39,453 nucleotides of DNA from positions 1 through 39,453 of IMG/VR virus record IMGVR_UViG_3300014497_000016. One strand, 5' to 3'. Below, piece by piece: positions 38,704 through 39,453 of this stretch. Source of the DNA: a virus. The translations under genes and the position numbers were made by a program. Within the stretch, counting starts at the first letter, position 1, and each line of letters starts with the position of its first letter. Below the pieces are notes generated by a model, which ran no database searches, was not told the origin of the DNA, and saw only the letters and a list, made by a program, of their open reading frames with translations.

Positions 38704-38934
38704 ATGGACGAGCGTAGAGACGCCACACCATCCCCCGGAACCCGGCCGGCGCGGATACTTCCGGCAGGGTTAAGCCCCGTGCAGCGGGCGCATCAGGCGC
38801 ACACCGCGCATGCTGCGGGCTGTCCTCGCTGCAGTGATATCGACCGTGATCGCTGCCCTGTAGGGGACCGGTTGTGGAGGGCGTGGAGTGATGCCTGCGA
38901 GGCGGCTTACCGGGAGCTGAACCACCCCAGTTGA
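38704..38934 (+). CDS. small Cys-containing hypothetical protein, 76 aa
   Basis: The ATG at 38704 has GGAG eight bases upstream. The longer frame from 38614 begins in the GntR operator and is poor in protein-like sequence. The C-terminal half (QRAHQAHTAHAAGCPRCSDI, DRDRCPVGDRLWRAWSDACE) resembles a short zinc-motif protein family found widely in Streptomyces, of unknown role. Divergent from the GntR regulator. Confidence 0.6.
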   Translation: MDERRDATPSPGTRPARILPAGLSPVQRAHQAHTAHAAGCPRCSDIDRDRCPVGDRLWRAWSDACEAAYRELNHPS

Positions 38935-39092
38935 CGACTGGTGGCGGCTGACGGCTTCGCACGGGGTGTGTTGTCGTCAGGCGGGTACGTGCTGGCCAGG
39001 GCTTACACGGACGGTTAGATCTTCACAAGTGGTGCACGGGATCCCCGCATTCAGATGTATGACAGCGGTTTCGTCCCTCCCGGGCCAGGTAT

Positions 39093-39389
39093 TTACTCAG
39101 GGTCGATAGCGCGTCCCGGACCTTGCCGCGCTTCCCCGCCTGTGACGAGGAGGTCGGAGACGTGCACTCGAAGAGCGTGAGCCAGCAGCAGGAGGTCCGC
39201 GTATCGCGGGTCAGTGACGGCGTTCTCGTAGCGTTGCACGGTCCGCCTCTCGACTCCCATGTGTGCGGCTAGCTGGTCTTGTGAGAGGTCGGCTGCCCGT
39301 CTCAGGTCGGCGATGCGTTTACCGAGGGCGATCTGGCGGGCTCGGACCCAGTCGGGTCTTTCGTGGCGGCGGGATGGCACCCACCACAC
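39093..39389 (-). CDS. Xre-family repressor-like protein, 98 aa
   Basis: Start GTG at 39389, with no ribosome site. The helix-turn-helix is typical: RIADLRRAADLSQDQLAAHM, GVERRTVQRYENAVTDPRYA, DLLLLAHALRVHVSDLL. The N-terminal 20 residues are basic. The start codon lies directly next to a perfect inverted repeat (39391-39425), so the mRNA may be leaderless or the true start later. Candidate lysogeny or plasmid-type repressor controlling itself and genes beyond the window's right end. Confidence 0.85.
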   Translation of the reverse strand: MWWVPSRRHERPDWVRARQIALGKRIADLRRAADLSQDQLAAHMGVERRTVQRYENAVTDPRYADLLLLAHALRVHVSDLLVTGGEARQGPGRAIDPE

Positions 39390-39390
39390 C

Positions 39391-39436
39391 GTTTAGGTCA
39401 AGTGATCTTGTGTCAGTACCTAAACTGTCGCTTTAG
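39391..39436. promoter_or_regulatory. repressor operator with TTTAG half-sites
   Basis: GTTTAGGT (39391-39398) and ACCTAAAC (39418-39425) form a perfect 8-bp inverted repeat, 19-base spacer. CAAG/CTTG lies inside, and a third TTTAG follows at 39432-39436. It stands at the start of the Xre gene. Confidence 0.7.
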
Positions 39437-39441
39437 CCGTG

Positions 39442-39453
39442 TGCATATATGCA
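39442..39453. promoter_or_regulatory. 12-bp perfect palindrome at window end
   Basis: TGCATATATGCA is a perfect palindrome and AT-rich in a GC-rich setting. It could be another operator or part of a divergent promoter; the window ends here. Confidence 0.35.

Overview
The window reads as most of a temperate siphovirus (tailed, non-contractile) genome from a Streptomyces or close actinomycete host. The DNA is very GC-rich with G/C in third codon positions, GTG starts are common, and genes overlap by 1-4 bases (ATGA, GTGA, TGATG). Several small zinc-binding proteins are of types usual in Streptomyces. No polymerase, primase or helicase is present and no complete integrase is visible, so the replication and integration ends probably lie outside the window or are reduced.

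Layout. 44-2468: accessory genes on the plus strand, several with Cys motifs and one apparently frameshifted. 2472-3006: a striking non-coding array of degenerate 5-base units, phased by eleven copies of GCCTGCC. 3007-4061: a two-gene minus-strand operon whose last stop codon touches the array. 4062-4271: a divergent promoter/operator region. 4272-5498: small plus-strand genes. 5520-8049: tail spike or receptor-binding genes placed upstream of the packaging genes. 8507-12118: small and large terminase and portal. 12209-13223: an inserted cassette with a lone Phd/YefM-type antitoxin (minus) and a GIY-YIG homing endonuclease. 13271-18392: MuF-like protein, protease/scaffold with a nested scaffold start, structured leader, and a major capsid protein carrying an Ig/FN3-like insertion. 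18396-30394: head-tail joining, tail tube, frameshifted tail chaperones, tape measure and tail tip. 30461-34456: C1 cysteine peptidase, GH25 endolysin, membrane proteins and a collagen-like protein. 34574-39389: minus-strand and mixed accessory and regulatory genes (serine recombinase, endonuclease VII-like HNH, a tyrosine-recombinase fragment, GntR and Xre regulators).

How it works together. The plus-strand run from 5520 to 34331 is a nearly gap-free late operon split by GC-rich hairpins, giving packaging, head, tail and lysis in order. The flanks hold control genes and cargo.

The best candidate for an undescribed system is 2472-4061. It holds a conserved-looking glycine-loop protein, a small helical charged protein and an adjoining array. 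The array obeys a simple rule: one 4-base step GCCT, then 8-11 pentamers of consensus RCCNN, repeated about every 50 bases. On the strand of the operon this reads as (NNGGY)n. The function is unknown. A link to RNA-binding RAMP/Cas7-like folds is only an inference.
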